64,000 nucleotides of DNA from Bacteroides faecalis (GCF_003865075.1 NZ_BHWB01000001.1:124001-188000), one strand, 5' to 3'; shown: positions 47,037 to 58,130, counted from the stretch's first letter. The notes: a model not told the origin generated them from the letters alone. Made by a program: numbers and translations.

Positions 47037-48110
47037 ATGTATAAAAACCTGTTAAGCTGGCTCACAATTCTGTTGGTGTTTCCTTCATGCACTGATAGCC
47101 GTCCCAATATATTAGTAGCATGTGAAGAAAACAATATAGGAAACTGTATTATTAAGTGGGAAACAAATCCAGCAATCGATGGACAGGTAAAAGTATACGC
47201 TTCCACCTCACCCGACCTGATTCCGGAAAGTTCTCCTGTAGCTATGGCCAATATTTCCGATGGTATGATGACTATCATTACCGAAAATCCGGCACAGCGT
47301 TATTATTACTTAATGGCATTCAATAACAAATACAGAACTGAGGTAGCACCCCGCAACATTAATATTACCGGTATTCAAAACTTTCGTGATCTGGGAGGAT
47401 ATAAATCCTCCGAAACAAGAAAAGAAACACGTTGGGGCATGATTTACCGATCTGCACAAATTGACAGTATCCCGCCTTGTGCACGCCAAGAACTGGCTAA
47501 CATAGGAATCCGTACTATCATAGATCTTCGTTCCGAAAGGGAATATCGTAATAATCCACCATTAAATGATAAGAGATTTAAGATTCTACATATCCCTATC
47601 TTCACCGGTAATATAGAAAACATTCTTATAGGAATTCAACAGAAAAAAATAAAAACTGATACTATTAATCGGTTAATACAACAAATCAACCGAGAATTAG
47701 TAACCAATTACAAGTCACAGTTCAAACAAATATTCACCTACTTGCTTAATCCTGATCATTATCCGGTGGTAATTCACTGCACATCAGGTAAGGGACGTAC
47801 AGGTGTTGTTTCCGCACTGTTATTAGCATCTTTAGGAGTCAATGAAGAGGATATTATGAAAGACTATCGTCTGAGCAATTATTATTTTAACATCGTGAAA
47901 GCCTCTAAATTTGCCTACAATTTACCCACCAATTCACAAGAAGCTATCACGACTATTTATTCCGCCAAAGAAGACTTTCTGAATGCTGCTAAAGAACAAA
48001 TTGAAATGGAATATGGCAACGTACAAACTTACCTCAAGAAAGGAATAGGACTTTCTAATGAAGAAATAAAACAACTACGAAGCATTTTATTAACTAATAT
48101 TAGATATTAA
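47037..48110 (+). CDS. Lipoprotein tyrosine phosphatase (PF13350-like)
   Basis: A 357-residue lipoprotein (lipobox VFPSC) with an N-terminal beta domain (about 30-110) and a protein tyrosine/dual-specificity phosphatase domain. The entry motif is NFRDLGGY..GMIYRSAQ, and the P-loop HCTSGKGRTGVVSALLL supplies the nucleophile C248 and Arg254. It acts outside the cytoplasm on phosphotyrosine proteins or on phospholipid or sugar phosphates; the substrate is unknown. Monocistronic, with two candidate promoters. Confidence 0.88.
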   Translation: MYKNLLSWLTILLVFPSCTDSRPNILVACEENNIGNCIIKWETNPAIDGQVKVYASTSPDLIPESSPVAMANISDGMMTIITENPAQRYYYLMAFNNKYRTEVAPRNINITGIQNFRDLGGYKSSETRKETRWGMIYRSAQIDSIPPCARQELANIGIRTIIDLRSEREYRNNPPLNDKRFKILHIPIFTGNIENILIGIQQKKIKTDTINRLIQQINRELVTNYKSQFKQIFTYLLNPDHYPVVIHCTSGKGRTGVVSALLLASLGVNEEDIMKDYRLSNYYFNIVKASKFAYNLPTNSQEAITTIYSAKEDFLNAAKEQIEMEYGNVQTYLKKGIGLSNEEIKQLRSILLTNIRY

Positions 48111-48178
48111 CTAATAATAATATGAAGTCGCCACGCACAATTATCCGTTATCCTATATCTAATATCCATTAAATTAAC

Positions 48179-48186
48179 TATCTTTG
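48179..48186 (+). promoter_or_regulatory. -7 element for the DEAD-box helicase gene
   Basis: TATCTTTG, 30 bp before the ATG at 48217; exact consensus. Confidence 0.6.
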
Positions 48187-48216
48187 CAACCGAAATAAAA
48201 GATATACAGAGATTTA

Positions 48217-50139
48217 ATGAAGACATTTGAAGAGCTTGGCGTTTCTCCGGAGATACGTAGAGCAATTGAAGAAATGGGATATGAGAATCCCATGCCGGTA
48301 CAAGAAGAAGTGATTCCGTACCTTTTAGGAGATAATAACGATGTAGTAGCTCTCGCACAAACGGGGACAGGTAAAACAGCCGCATTCGGTTTGCCCTTGC
48401 TCCAACAAGTTGACGTAAATAAAAGAATTCCACAATCGCTTATCCTTTGCCCTACCCGAGAGCTTTGCCTCCAGATAGCGGGCGACCTGAACGATTATTC
48501 CAAATACATTGACGGATTGAAAGTGCTGCCTGTATATGGTGGCTCTTCTATCGATAGCCAGATACGCAGTTTGAAACGTGGCGTACATATTATTGTTGCC
48601 ACTCCCGGACGTTTGCTTGACCTTATGGAACGGAAGACAGTTTCACTGTCTACCATTCGTAACGTAGTGATGGACGAAGCGGACGAAATGCTGAACATGG
48701 GATTCACAGACAGCATCAACGCGATTCTTGCGGACGTTCCTCAAGAACGTAACACATTGTTATTCTCGGCTACCATGAGTCCGGAGATCGCTCGCATCTC
48801 GAAGAATTATCTACGTAATGCAAAAGAGATCACTATCGGACGCAAGAATGAAAGTACCAGTAACGTCAAACATGTCGTTTATACCGTACATGCTAAAGAT
48901 AAATACGAAGCACTGAAACGCATCGTCGATTATTATCCGCAAATTTATGGCATCATCTTTTGTCGTACCCGCAAGGAAACGCAGGAGATTGCAGATAAAT
49001 TGATGCAGGAAGGGTATAATGCCGATTCACTGCATGGAGAACTGTCACAAGCGCAACGGGATGCAGTAATGCAGAAATTCCGTATTCGTAACTTGCAATT
49101 ATTGGTTGCTACCGATGTAGCTGCCCGTGGATTGGATGTAGATGATCTAACGCACGTCATCAACTATGGTCTACCAGATGATACGGAAAGTTATACTCAC
49201 CGTAGCGGACGTACAGGACGTGCCGGTAAAACAGGAACTTCCATCGCTATCATCAACCTTCGCGAGAAAGGGAAAATGCGTGAAATAGAACGTATCATCG
49301 GCAAAAAATTCATCACTGGAGAAATGCCGACTGCTTCGGAAATTTGCCAGAAACAATTGATTAAAGTAATCGATGACTTGGAAAAGGTGAAGGTAAACGA
49401 AGATGATATTGCGGATTTCATGCCGGAAATTTACCGTAAACTGGAATGGTTGAGCAAAGAGGATTTGATCAAACGAATGGTATCACATGAGTTTAACCGC
49501 TTCTCTGAGTATTATCGCGGACGTGCAGAAATAGAACAACCTTCTGACAGTCGTGAACGCAGAGATAGGAATGGCAGAGAAGGTAATGCTGAGAAGAGAA
49601 ACCGAAAAGGAGCTCCCGGTTTCACTCGTTTATTCATCAACATGGGTAAAACTGATAATTTCTTCCCTAATGAACTTATCAGCCTGCTAAACAGCAACAC
49701 ACGCGGACGTATCGAACTAGGACGTATTGACTTGATGCAGAACTTTTCTTTCTTTGAAGTCCCGGAAAAAGAAGCAAACAACGTTTTAAAAGCACTGAAT
49801 GGTGTGAAACGAAACGGACGTAAAGTTGTCGTAGAAGTAGCAGGTGATGAGAATGGAAAAGGGCGGGAAAGTAACGGTCGTTCCAGCGATTATAAGGGAG
49901 GTAAACGATACGGTAAAGGTGAGGAACGTACTTCTTCACGCAACGAGAATAAAGATAGAAAAGCCAAAGATTCCTCACCGGCCAGAGGTGGTGCAAAGAA
50001 AGAAAAGCCAAGTCGAGAAGTTCGTGGTTATTCCGATGCACGCGGACCCCAAAAGAAGGATGACTGGAAACAGTTCTTCAAAGATGAAGAGCCCGATTTC
50101 AGTGAAGAGGGATGGGCACGTAGAAAACCTAAAAAATAA
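48217..50139 (+). CDS. DEAD-box RNA helicase with DbpA-type RNA-binding domain
   Basis: A 640-residue helicase. Motif I is AQTGTGKT (47-54), motif II DEAD (153-156), motif III SAT, then the second RecA domain with ARGLDVDDL and HRSGRTGRAG (motif VI). A DbpA-like RNA-recognition domain follows (about 465-550, TRLFINMGKTDNFFPNELISLL), then a low-complexity Lys/Arg/Glu/Ser tail. Architecture is that of DeaD/CsdA, which unwinds RNA during ribosome assembly and cold growth. Terminator downstream at 50182-50250. Confidence 0.93.
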   Translation: MKTFEELGVSPEIRRAIEEMGYENPMPVQEEVIPYLLGDNNDVVALAQTGTGKTAAFGLPLLQQVDVNKRIPQSLILCPTRELCLQIAGDLNDYSKYIDGLKVLPVYGGSSIDSQIRSLKRGVHIIVATPGRLLDLMERKTVSLSTIRNVVMDEADEMLNMGFTDSINAILADVPQERNTLLFSATMSPEIARISKNYLRNAKEITIGRKNESTSNVKHVVYTVHAKDKYEALKRIVDYYPQIYGIIFCRTRKETQEIADKLMQEGYNADSLHGELSQAQRDAVMQKFRIRNLQLLVATDVAARGLDVDDLTHVINYGLPDDTESYTHRSGRTGRAGKTGTSIAIINLREKGKMREIERIIGKKFITGEMPTASEICQKQLIKVIDDLEKVKVNEDDIADFMPEIYRKLEWLSKEDLIKRMVSHEFNRFSEYYRGRAEIEQPSDSRERRDRNGREGNAEKRNRKGAPGFTRLFINMGKTDNFFPNELISLLNSNTRGRIELGRIDLMQNFSFFEVPEKEANNVLKALNGVKRNGRKVVVEVAGDENGKGRESNGRSSDYKGGKRYGKGEERTSSRNENKDRKAKDSSPARGGAKKEKPSREVRGYSDARGPQKKDDWKQFFKDEEPDFSEEGWARRKPKK

Positions 50140-50181
50140 AATATCGGTGAACAACTGAGGAATCCGGTATTAGAAAAATAG

Positions 50182-50250
50182 AAAGAACTTTCTGTCTTTA
50201 TCGTTTATCAATGAATATAACTAAGTAAAGCTACAGAAAGTTCTTTTTTT
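50182..50250. terminator. Terminator after the helicase gene
   Basis: Perfect 14-bp stem (50182-50195 with 50233-50246) with a T-run; the loop is long (37 nt). Convergent with the HTCS gene ending at 50403. The rest of 50251-50402 shows nothing. Confidence 0.75.
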
Positions 50251-50402
50251 ATGTCCTACTGAAAGAAATCTAAATCTTGATACATAAACTATGCTTTTGT
50301 CTCTAACAAACCTTAGAAGTCCTTTTCACTGATAAGATTTATTTTATCTAACAAAATTGGCTACCACCACACTACAAATTTACAATCTCCAATTTAGATA
50401 TT

Positions 50403-53400
50403 TTACGTATTCATCGACTCTTCTTCTGAAATAGCCTGAATATCTTTCCTCTTCTGATTTCTATACTGCTTAGGAGTCATCTCAAACTTCTGAGCAAACA
50501 CCTTATAAAATGTTCCTCTATTTGTAAATCCGGTTTTATCCATAAATTCTTCAATAGAAAGCTGTGTAGTAAGCAACAGACGCTCTACAATAGTCAGACG
50601 GTATTCCCGGATAATATCAGCAGGAGTCTTGTCAGTGATATTCTTTAATCGCCGATAGAATTGCCGCGTACTATATCCCAAAGAGTTACTAAGTAGTTCT
50701 ACCGATAATTCTGAATCTTGGACATGGCTGTCGATATTCTGCATCATCTTTTCAAAGAAAGCCTTATCTTCTTTATGCAAGAAATGACCATCATTCAATT
50801 CAAAAGCACTTAATACTGAACTATAATATTCTTTCAGATCTTCTTCACGCTGCATAAGCCTTTTCACTACCTTTTCTAGGTATTCTACATTAAAAGGTTT
50901 TGTAATATAAGCCTCAGCACCTGATTCGATACCTCGCGTCTGCTCGTCGATATTATTAAGTGCCGACAAGAGAATCAAAGGAATACGATTTAGCTGTTTA
51001 TCCGATTTTAATTTCTTAGCAAACGACATTCCATCCATTCCAGGCATCATTACATCGGAGATAATCAAGTCCGGCAACTGGAGAGTCAATTGTTTCAAGG
51101 CCTCATCTGCATTATACAAAGGAACAACATTGTATTTTCTGACGAAAATCTCTGTTACAAACCACAACATAGAAGGATCATCATCTATAATCATAATGGT
51201 TTGTTTGTTCTTATCATATTCAGATGAAGTATTCTGAAGCTCTATTATCTGTTCGTCAGAAGGAAGAACCGGTTCTTCTGCCAAATTCTCTTCCTCAACT
51301 TCGGCAGTTACTTCCAACATAGGTAATATTACCTCAAAAGTTGTTACTTCATTCGGTATACTGGATACATGGATCTGTCCGTTCAGCAAAGTCACCATAC
51401 TATGACAGATTGCCAATCCTAACCCATTTCTCGGAGAAATGCCATTCTTATTTTGCTCCTCAAAGTTATCCAGAATCTTATAACGGTCGAAAATCTTAGT
51501 AAGATCAGCCTTTTCTATACCTTTCCCAGTATTGGAAATACGAAAATAAAGTTGTTCTTCGCTTACAAATAGTTCAACCGCGATAGAACCACGCTCCGGA
51601 GTATATTTGAATGCATTAGAAATCAGATTACTCACAATCTTACTCAAGCAACTAATATCAGTATTCCAATTTACACCTTCTTCTAGTTGTAAACGATAGT
51701 TTATACTCCGACTTTCAACCAATTCCCCAAACGATCCAGCAATGGTACGCACCTGTTCCGTAACGGGAATATGCTTAATATTAAGTTGCTTATTACCCGT
51801 CTCCAAACGCCGGAACTCGATCAATTCCAATATCAGTGCATTCAACTTCAATGCATTTTGCTGAATCATGGAAGCATATTTATGAATGTAACCGTCTACT
51901 TTACTATAAGAAAGGATTTTCTCACAAGGTCCGCTAATCAATGTCAGTGGAGTACAGAACTCGTGAGTGATATTAGTAAAGAATCGTAATTTCGACTCAT
52001 ACAGCTCTTCACGTTGTTGCTGGTTCATTTGTTCAATCATCACATTACGCTTCATGCGATAGCGATTTACTACAAGCCAAATACAACCGGTCGCAAGTGC
52101 ACTAAAAAGAATGAAATAAACAATATAAGCATAGATAGTCATATACCAAGGAGGAATAATCCGAATAATCAGTGAATATGGCTGACTCTCTTTTCCTGTA
52201 ATATTGCTCCGATATTTCACCAACAAAGTATATTCTCCCGGAGATAAATTAGAGAAAACAGCCCTAGTTGAAAGTCCATTATCAATCCAGCTATCACTTA
52301 ACTCATCTATTTTATAGGAATATGTATAGTTATTTCCATTAATATGATCGACAGCAAGGAAGGAAAGATTAAAGAAGTTCTGGCTATAGTCCAGTACCAA
52401 TGTCTCCTGTTTATCTCCTTTCAAGAAGTCGTATATGTTATATTCTTTACCAAAAATAGACAAGCGGTTGAAATATAATGCAGGCATATATTCTTCAGAA
52501 GTACGCTCGTTCTCAGTAATTGTAATAAATCCATTGGTTCCACCAAAAAATAAGGTGCCTGTATATTGATCTTTGAAGAAAGCCCCGTCGCTAAATTCTG
52601 TCACTTCCAAACCACTTTGCCGACGATATGTCTGTACAGTATTATCTCGTACATTGAACCTCGCCATCCCTTGATTGGTACTCAACCAAAGATTATTTTC
52701 TCTACCCTCCAAAATACCATGAATCGTATTATTCGGAAAACCATCCATTTGATTATACACCCGATATTCCCCCTGATGTAACCTCGCTAGACCAAAACTC
52801 GTACCGAACCAATATCCTTCATCATTTTTATAAATAGCAAAAATATCATTTACCATCTGGTTCTTCACTACATCGTCAATGCGGCAAGGTGTCAATTGAC
52901 AGGTATGCGTATTCATTTTATAAGCACCATATCCCCGGTTACCAAACCAAATAGTCGAATCGTTTTCCTGGAAAGAAACAAAAAAATAGTTCGAAGCTCT
53001 TTTCCCACCATCCAAAACAAAACGCTTGGCAGATTTCACCTTAAATCCGTAGCTGGAAGTATCCAGTATTATTTTAACAATCCCTTCCCCAACTGTAGCA
53101 ATCCACAATGTACTATCATTGGTCTCCAGAATGGAATGGACATATTTCACAGTCCTATCATCTGCCCACACCGGGAATTCTTTTATTTTTTTTTCGGGAT
53201 ACGAGTAATAATTAAGCCCGTTCTCCGTACCAATCCACAAACGATTCCACCGGCTTGAAGCAAAACTATAAATAGAATTATGCGCTAAAGAGCTATTAGC
53301 AGTTGAAAACCTCTCTACTTGCGATGTTGTTTTTCCATCCTGATTAAAATTCATCATTTTTAAAATTCCATCACCTTTTGTTCCAACCCATAAAGATTTC

Positions 53401-54494
53401 TCCTGATCCAGAAACAAAGAGCGTACCGGATTATTTACCCGATATTCAGGCGCATTCAGAAGTACATTTTGAATGGAAAATTCATTAGTGAAACACATAT
53501 AAATCCCTTGTCCGTCGGTTCCTACCCAGATAATATCCTGAAACCGATCCTTCATCAGACAAAAAATACCTGACTGAATATTGATAGGATGTATCGCATA
53601 CTTTGACTTCGAATTCGATAAATACTCCAATCGAATCAATCCGCTATTTTTAAAGCCGATGAAGAAATCATTTTTTTGTTTAATGATAGAGGAGACTTCT
53701 CCCCGGCGATGTATTTCTTCTTCTAAGTCTGCCACATAATATATCCTGCGGTTACGCAATTCACATTCATAAAGCGAATAAGTATTATCTATAAAATAAA
53801 GCATCCCATCTTCCACAAAAGCCCATAATATGGGCTCAGGATGATTAAAATAGTTGCAAGGTATTAAAGAAACCTGATCTCCATTTTTCTCTATCATATA
53901 ACTCCGGTTATCATTGCCCGAAGAGAACACCCAAAGAATGCCAGAGCTATCAATTTTCAACTGTTGAACTTTCTCAAAATTGATCTTCTCAACATTAAGT
54001 CTCTGAAAATCTTTGGCTCCCGGATAATAATAGTATATATAGCCATCATCTTTAATAATAAAATAATCACCATCCGGACTTTTATCCATAAAGTTTATGT
54101 CCTTGAACTGTTTAAAACTCTGTATCGTTTGATGACGAGTGTCAAAACGGTCCAGACCATAATTTGTCTGTATCCACATTACATCTTCTTCGCCTTCCAT
54201 CACTCTATCTATTAGATTGCCGGAAAGACGATTATTTAAGTTAGCAGATTTATATAATCCCAGATAATTACCATCATAAACGTTCAATCCATCACAAGAA
54301 CCGATCCATATCACTCCATGACTATCTTGGCACATGGAAAGAATAGCACTGTTAGACAATCCGTTCTTACTTGAGAATTGTCGTAACGTATATGAAGCAT
54401 CTGCCTTCGGAGCGATCAAAAGGAGAGAAATAATTTGCAACAAAGTAGTATTAAAAAAAAATCTCTTTTTTATCCTATAGTTGTGTTTCTTCAT
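50403..54494 (-). CDS. Hybrid two-component system (HTCS), intact
   Basis: A 1363-residue HTCS. I chose the Met at 54494 (MKKHNYRIKK), which starts the signal sequence; the frame is open further upstream. Order: signal, beta-propeller repeats, Y_Y_Y domain, membrane helix (YAYIVYFILFSALATGCIW), HisKA with H844 in NITHEFCTPL, ATPase with ISNTGKGIEK, receiver with IIDDDP and D1147 in IISDVMMPG, and AraC HTH ending TPKQYRNQKRK. HTCSs bind glycan fragments in the periplasm and activate adjacent polysaccharide-use genes. It is divergent from GH76-GH127-GH97, its probable regulon, and is a paralogue of the degenerate HTCS at 39683-43696 (shared NGLSNSAILS, CDGLN). Confidence 0.93.
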   Translation of the reverse strand: MKKHNYRIKKRFFFNTTLLQIISLLLIAPKADASYTLRQFSSKNGLSNSAILSMCQDSHGVIWIGSCDGLNVYDGNYLGLYKSANLNNRLSGNLIDRVMEGEEDVMWIQTNYGLDRFDTRHQTIQSFKQFKDINFMDKSPDGDYFIIKDDGYIYYYYPGAKDFQRLNVEKINFEKVQQLKIDSSGILWVFSSGNDNRSYMIEKNGDQVSLIPCNYFNHPEPILWAFVEDGMLYFIDNTYSLYECELRNRRIYYVADLEEEIHRRGEVSSIIKQKNDFFIGFKNSGLIRLEYLSNSKSKYAIHPINIQSGIFCLMKDRFQDIIWVGTDGQGIYMCFTNEFSIQNVLLNAPEYRVNNPVRSLFLDQEKSLWVGTKGDGILKMMNFNQDGKTTSQVERFSTANSSLAHNSIYSFASSRWNRLWIGTENGLNYYSYPEKKIKEFPVWADDRTVKYVHSILETNDSTLWIATVGEGIVKIILDTSSYGFKVKSAKRFVLDGGKRASNYFFVSFQENDSTIWFGNRGYGAYKMNTHTCQLTPCRIDDVVKNQMVNDIFAIYKNDEGYWFGTSFGLARLHQGEYRVYNQMDGFPNNTIHGILEGRENNLWLSTNQGMARFNVRDNTVQTYRRQSGLEVTEFSDGAFFKDQYTGTLFFGGTNGFITITENERTSEEYMPALYFNRLSIFGKEYNIYDFLKGDKQETLVLDYSQNFFNLSFLAVDHINGNNYTYSYKIDELSDSWIDNGLSTRAVFSNLSPGEYTLLVKYRSNITGKESQPYSLIIRIIPPWYMTIYAYIVYFILFSALATGCIWLVVNRYRMKRNVMIEQMNQQQREELYESKLRFFTNITHEFCTPLTLISGPCEKILSYSKVDGYIHKYASMIQQNALKLNALILELIEFRRLETGNKQLNIKHIPVTEQVRTIAGSFGELVESRSINYRLQLEEGVNWNTDISCLSKIVSNLISNAFKYTPERGSIAVELFVSEEQLYFRISNTGKGIEKADLTKIFDRYKILDNFEEQNKNGISPRNGLGLAICHSMVTLLNGQIHVSSIPNEVTTFEVILPMLEVTAEVEEENLAEEPVLPSDEQIIELQNTSSEYDKNKQTIMIIDDDPSMLWFVTEIFVRKYNVVPLYNADEALKQLTLQLPDLIISDVMMPGMDGMSFAKKLKSDKQLNRIPLILLSALNNIDEQTRGIESGAEAYITKPFNVEYLEKVVKRLMQREEDLKEYYSSVLSAFELNDGHFLHKEDKAFFEKMMQNIDSHVQDSELSVELLSNSLGYSTRQFYRRLKNITDKTPADIIREYRLTIVERLLLTTQLSIEEFMDKTGFTNRGTFYKVFAQKFEMTPKQYRNQKRKDIQAISEEESMNT

Positions 54495-54714
54495 GAAGTG
54501 GTTTCCTAATTTAAAAACGTGATGTCCAATTTGTCGGAAAGATATGTAAAATAAGGAAAAACTCCAAAGCCTATGCAGAAAAATCACCTGTAATGTCTCC
54601 TTTTTGGCTCAACAGGAGTACGTATTTAGGACATATATATATATTCTGACGCCATTTAAGCAACAACAAACATAAATGTCACAGCTTCGTATATGCTTTT
54701 TTATCAAATTACGA

Positions 54715-54722
54715 TAACTTTG
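54715..54722 (+). promoter_or_regulatory. -7 element for the GH76 gene
   Basis: TAACTTTG, 50 bp before the ATG at 54773. The 278-bp spacer to the divergent HTCS gene should also hold its binding sites; none could be defined by eye. Confidence 0.55.
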
Positions 54723-54772
54723 CACCGTCGTCTGAGATTAAACTTTGAATTTAATATAATTATCAATACAAT

Positions 54773-55960
54773 ATGAAATCACTGTGTCTTTTATTAAACG
54801 TTGTATGTGTAGCATCACTCGCCAGTTGCGTCTCAACAAAACAAGCAGAGCCTAATTTAAATTTGGAGAGAGCTCAGCAAACACTGGATTCTCTTTATCA
54901 AAATTATAGTGCAACCAATACTTGCTTACTTCGTGAAAACTATCCTTTCAACGAAAATCATAAAGTGACCTATTTAGCGTCGGAAGAGCAAGCAAATATA
55001 CCTAATCAATATTCTTATTTATGGCCTTACTCGGGTACGTTTTCAGCAGTTAATGCCTTATTGGAGACCACCCAAGATAAGAAATACTTAAAGTTATTGG
55101 AGAATCAGGTATTACCGGGATTAGAAGAATATTTTGATACCGAACGGACTCCAAATGCATATGCATCTTATATACGGACTGCTCCTACTTCAGATCGCTT
55201 TTACGATGATAATATCTGGCTAGGCATTGATTTTACTGATACTTATCAAGTTACTAAAGATCCCAAATATCTGGATAAAGCCAAATTAATATGGGAATTC
55301 ATTGAAAGTGGAACAGATAGTTTACTGGGTGGAGGTATCTATTGGTGTGAGCAAAAGAAGGGATCTAAAAATACTTGCTCTAATGCACCCGGATCTGTTT
55401 ATGCATTAAAACTATTCAAAGCAACTAATGACAGTGCCTATTTTAAGAAAGGTAAAGAGTTATACGAATGGACACAAAAGAATCTGCAAGATTCAACAGA
55501 TTATCTTTATTATGATAATGTACGCCTTGACGGTAAAATAGGAAAAGCTAAATTTGCTTACAACAGCGGTCAAATGATGCAATCAGCAGCCTTATTATAT
55601 CAATTAACACAAAATCCCACTTATTTAAAAGATGCTCAAAATATAGCTAAAGCATGTCATAACTATTTCTTCACAGACTTTATTCCTTCTACAGGAGCGC
55701 CTTTTAAAATGATAAAGAAAGGAGATATATGGTTTACTGCTGTTATGCTTAGAGGATTTATCGAACTATACAATACAGATAATAATAAAACCTATATCGA
55801 TGATTTTAACAAAAGCTTATCTTATGCTTGGGAGAATGCCCGGGACGAGAAAGGCTTATTCAACACGGACTTAAGCGGTAATAACAAAGATGACAAAAAA
55901 TGGTTATTGACACAAGCAGCTATAGTAGAAATGTACGGACGTCTTGCCGCTATTAAATAA
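54773..55960 (+). CDS. GH76-family glycosidase (alpha-1,6-mannanase-like) lipoprotein
   Basis: A 395-residue lipoprotein (lipobox LASC) with the (alpha/alpha)6 fold of GH76. The family's paired catalytic Asp are D145-D146 in RFYDDNIWLGIDFTD; further conserved blocks are GGIYWCEQ..KNTCSNAPGSVYALKLF and TYNSGQMMQ-like FAYNSGQMMQSAALL. GH76 endo-enzymes cut the alpha-1,6-mannan backbone of fungal cell walls, but distant members act on other glycans. It is the first gene after the HTCS, followed by GH127 and GH97. Confidence 0.8.
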   Translation: MKSLCLLLNVVCVASLASCVSTKQAEPNLNLERAQQTLDSLYQNYSATNTCLLRENYPFNENHKVTYLASEEQANIPNQYSYLWPYSGTFSAVNALLETTQDKKYLKLLENQVLPGLEEYFDTERTPNAYASYIRTAPTSDRFYDDNIWLGIDFTDTYQVTKDPKYLDKAKLIWEFIESGTDSLLGGGIYWCEQKKGSKNTCSNAPGSVYALKLFKATNDSAYFKKGKELYEWTQKNLQDSTDYLYYDNVRLDGKIGKAKFAYNSGQMMQSAALLYQLTQNPTYLKDAQNIAKACHNYFFTDFIPSTGAPFKMIKKGDIWFTAVMLRGFIELYNTDNNKTYIDDFNKSLSYAWENARDEKGLFNTDLSGNNKDDKKWLLTQAAIVEMYGRLAAIK

Positions 55961-56090
55961 GAAATGAGCCAATAGACTTTAATTATGAGAATAAGGTAGG
56001 TTAGGATGATTGCCTATTATCAATAAATAAATTTATATGATTATCTTAATATAGAAAAAATAGAGGATAACAAATTAAAAAGAATAGATT

Positions 56091-58130
56091 ATGATTACGG
56101 ATAAGGTATTAAGATTGTTTTTCCTATTTATGAGTGTTGTTTGCTACTCCAACTTATGGAGTAGTGAACTTCAACCTCGACAACAACACAATCACTACAT
56201 AAATAATCGCTACCCTCTACAACGTAAGGCTTTTATTGAACTTCCATTGGGAAGCATTAAAGCCAAAGGATGGTTACAAGAAATGCTAATACGCCAAAAG
56301 AATGGGGCAACAGGGCGTATGGATGAACTTTATCCACAAGTTATGGGAAGTCGCAATGGATGGCTGGGAGGAGACGGAGACCAATGGGAAAGGGGGCCTT
56401 ATTGGATTGACGGACTTCTCCCATTAGCCTACATCCTGAATGATCAGGAACTAAAAAACAAAGTACAACCTTGGGTAGAATGGGCATTGAAAAGCCAACG
56501 TGAAAATGGATTTTTCGGACCGGAGAAAGATTATCCCGGAGAACCGGGTCTCCAACGTGACAATTCTCACGACTGGTGGCCTAGAATGGTAGTTCTGAAG
56601 ATTCTACAACAATATTATTCTGCTACCAATGACCAACGGATACTCTCATTTATGAGCCGTTATTTCCAATATCAATTAAAGACATTACCAGAAAAACGTT
56701 TGGGGCACTGGAGTTTCTGGGCAGAATTTCGTGCTTGTGATAATCTACAAGCTGTATATTGGTTATACAATCTCACAGGAGAACCATTCTTATTAGACTT
56801 AGGCAAGTTAATCCACAGCCAAAGTTTCAGCTTTGTAGATATGGTGCAACGGGGGGACTTGAAAAGAATAAATACTATTCATTGTGTGAATCTGGCTCAA
56901 GGAATCAAGGAACCGATTATCTACTACCAGCAAGAACCGGACAAGAAATATATTAATACTGTAAAAGAAGCTTTTAAAGATATCCGTCAATTCCATGGAC
57001 AACCACAAGGGATGTACGGTGGAGATGAAGCACTCCATGGTAATTGTCCTACTCAGGGTTCTGAATTATGTTCTGCTGTTGAGTTGATGTATTCTTTGGA
57101 GAAGATGATGGAAATTACCGGTGATATTGACTTTGCGGACCATCTGGAAAGGATTGCTTTTAACGCTCTGCCAACACAGGTATCAGACGATTTCATGACT
57201 AAGCAATACTTCCAACAAGCCAATCAAGTAATGATAAGCCGCCACCGAAGAAATTTCGATCAGGAACATGGAGGGACAGACCTGACTTTCGGAATATTGA
57301 CCGGATATCCATGTTGCGCCTCTAATATGCACCAAGGATGGCCCAAGTTTACACAAAACTTATGGTATGCTACTCCGGATAATGGACTTGCAGTGATGGC
57401 TTATTCTCCTTCTGAAGTAACCGCTAAAGTGGGTGATGATTGTGTAGTGACTATCAGTGAAGATACCTATTATCCAATGGATGATAAAATAAGTTTTACC
57501 ATACAAGAGATAAAAAACAAGAAAAAAAAGACTACTTTTCCTCTCTATTTGCGTATACCCAAATGGTGTAAAAAAGCAGAGATATGTATCAATGGAAAAC
57601 CGGACCAATCTACTGAAGGAGGAAAGATGGTAATCATCAATCGTACGTGGGCCAAAGAAGACCGAATCGACCTACATCTCCCAATGGATATTTCAACCAG
57701 TACTTGGTATGAAAATGCTGTAGCAATAGAAAGAGGTCCATTGGTTTATGCACTTAAGATGGAAGAAAAATGGGAGAAAAAGGAATTTAACGAGCCTTGG
57801 TACGGTCCTTATTATTATCAGGTAACTTCATCAGAACCGTGGAATTATGGACTTATTAGCTTTGACCGTAATAAAGTAAATGAGGTTGCCAAGATAAATA
57901 TAGATCCGGCTAAACAAAAATCAGAATTTCCCTGGAATACAGAGAATGCACCTATTGAAATTAAAATGAAAGCGAGAATTATACCGACCTGGCAACTTTA
58001 TAATGAAATGGCTGGTCCTCAACCATTCTCCTTCTGTAGTGGTGCTGAAGGGACTGAAAAGGAGATTACATTGATTCCTTATGGATGTACAACACTTAGA
58101 ATTTCAGAATTTCCTATCGTAGGAAAATAA
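56091..58130 (+). CDS. GH127 (DUF1680) family beta-L-arabinofuranosidase-like enzyme
   Basis: A 679-residue exported protein; the start at 56091 opens a signal peptide (about 6-26). The N-terminal (alpha/alpha)6 barrel carries the HypBA1-type cysteine/zinc site: E325 and C327 in GSELCSAVE and C408-C409 in GYPCCASNM; E313 is a candidate acid/base. C-terminal beta domains follow (about 430-679). HypBA1-type enzymes remove beta-L-arabinofuranose with a Cys nucleophile, whereas other members act on different sugars, so the specificity is open. It lies 130 bp after GH76, on the same strand. Confidence 0.85.
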   Translation: MITDKVLRLFFLFMSVVCYSNLWSSELQPRQQHNHYINNRYPLQRKAFIELPLGSIKAKGWLQEMLIRQKNGATGRMDELYPQVMGSRNGWLGGDGDQWERGPYWIDGLLPLAYILNDQELKNKVQPWVEWALKSQRENGFFGPEKDYPGEPGLQRDNSHDWWPRMVVLKILQQYYSATNDQRILSFMSRYFQYQLKTLPEKRLGHWSFWAEFRACDNLQAVYWLYNLTGEPFLLDLGKLIHSQSFSFVDMVQRGDLKRINTIHCVNLAQGIKEPIIYYQQEPDKKYINTVKEAFKDIRQFHGQPQGMYGGDEALHGNCPTQGSELCSAVELMYSLEKMMEITGDIDFADHLERIAFNALPTQVSDDFMTKQYFQQANQVMISRHRRNFDQEHGGTDLTFGILTGYPCCASNMHQGWPKFTQNLWYATPDNGLAVMAYSPSEVTAKVGDDCVVTISEDTYYPMDDKISFTIQEIKNKKKKTTFPLYLRIPKWCKKAEICINGKPDQSTEGGKMVIINRTWAKEDRIDLHLPMDISTSTWYENAVAIERGPLVYALKMEEKWEKKEFNEPWYGPYYYQVTSSEPWNYGLISFDRNKVNEVAKINIDPAKQKSEFPWNTENAPIEIKMKARIIPTWQLYNEMAGPQPFSFCSGAEGTEKEITLIPYGCTTLRISEFPIVGK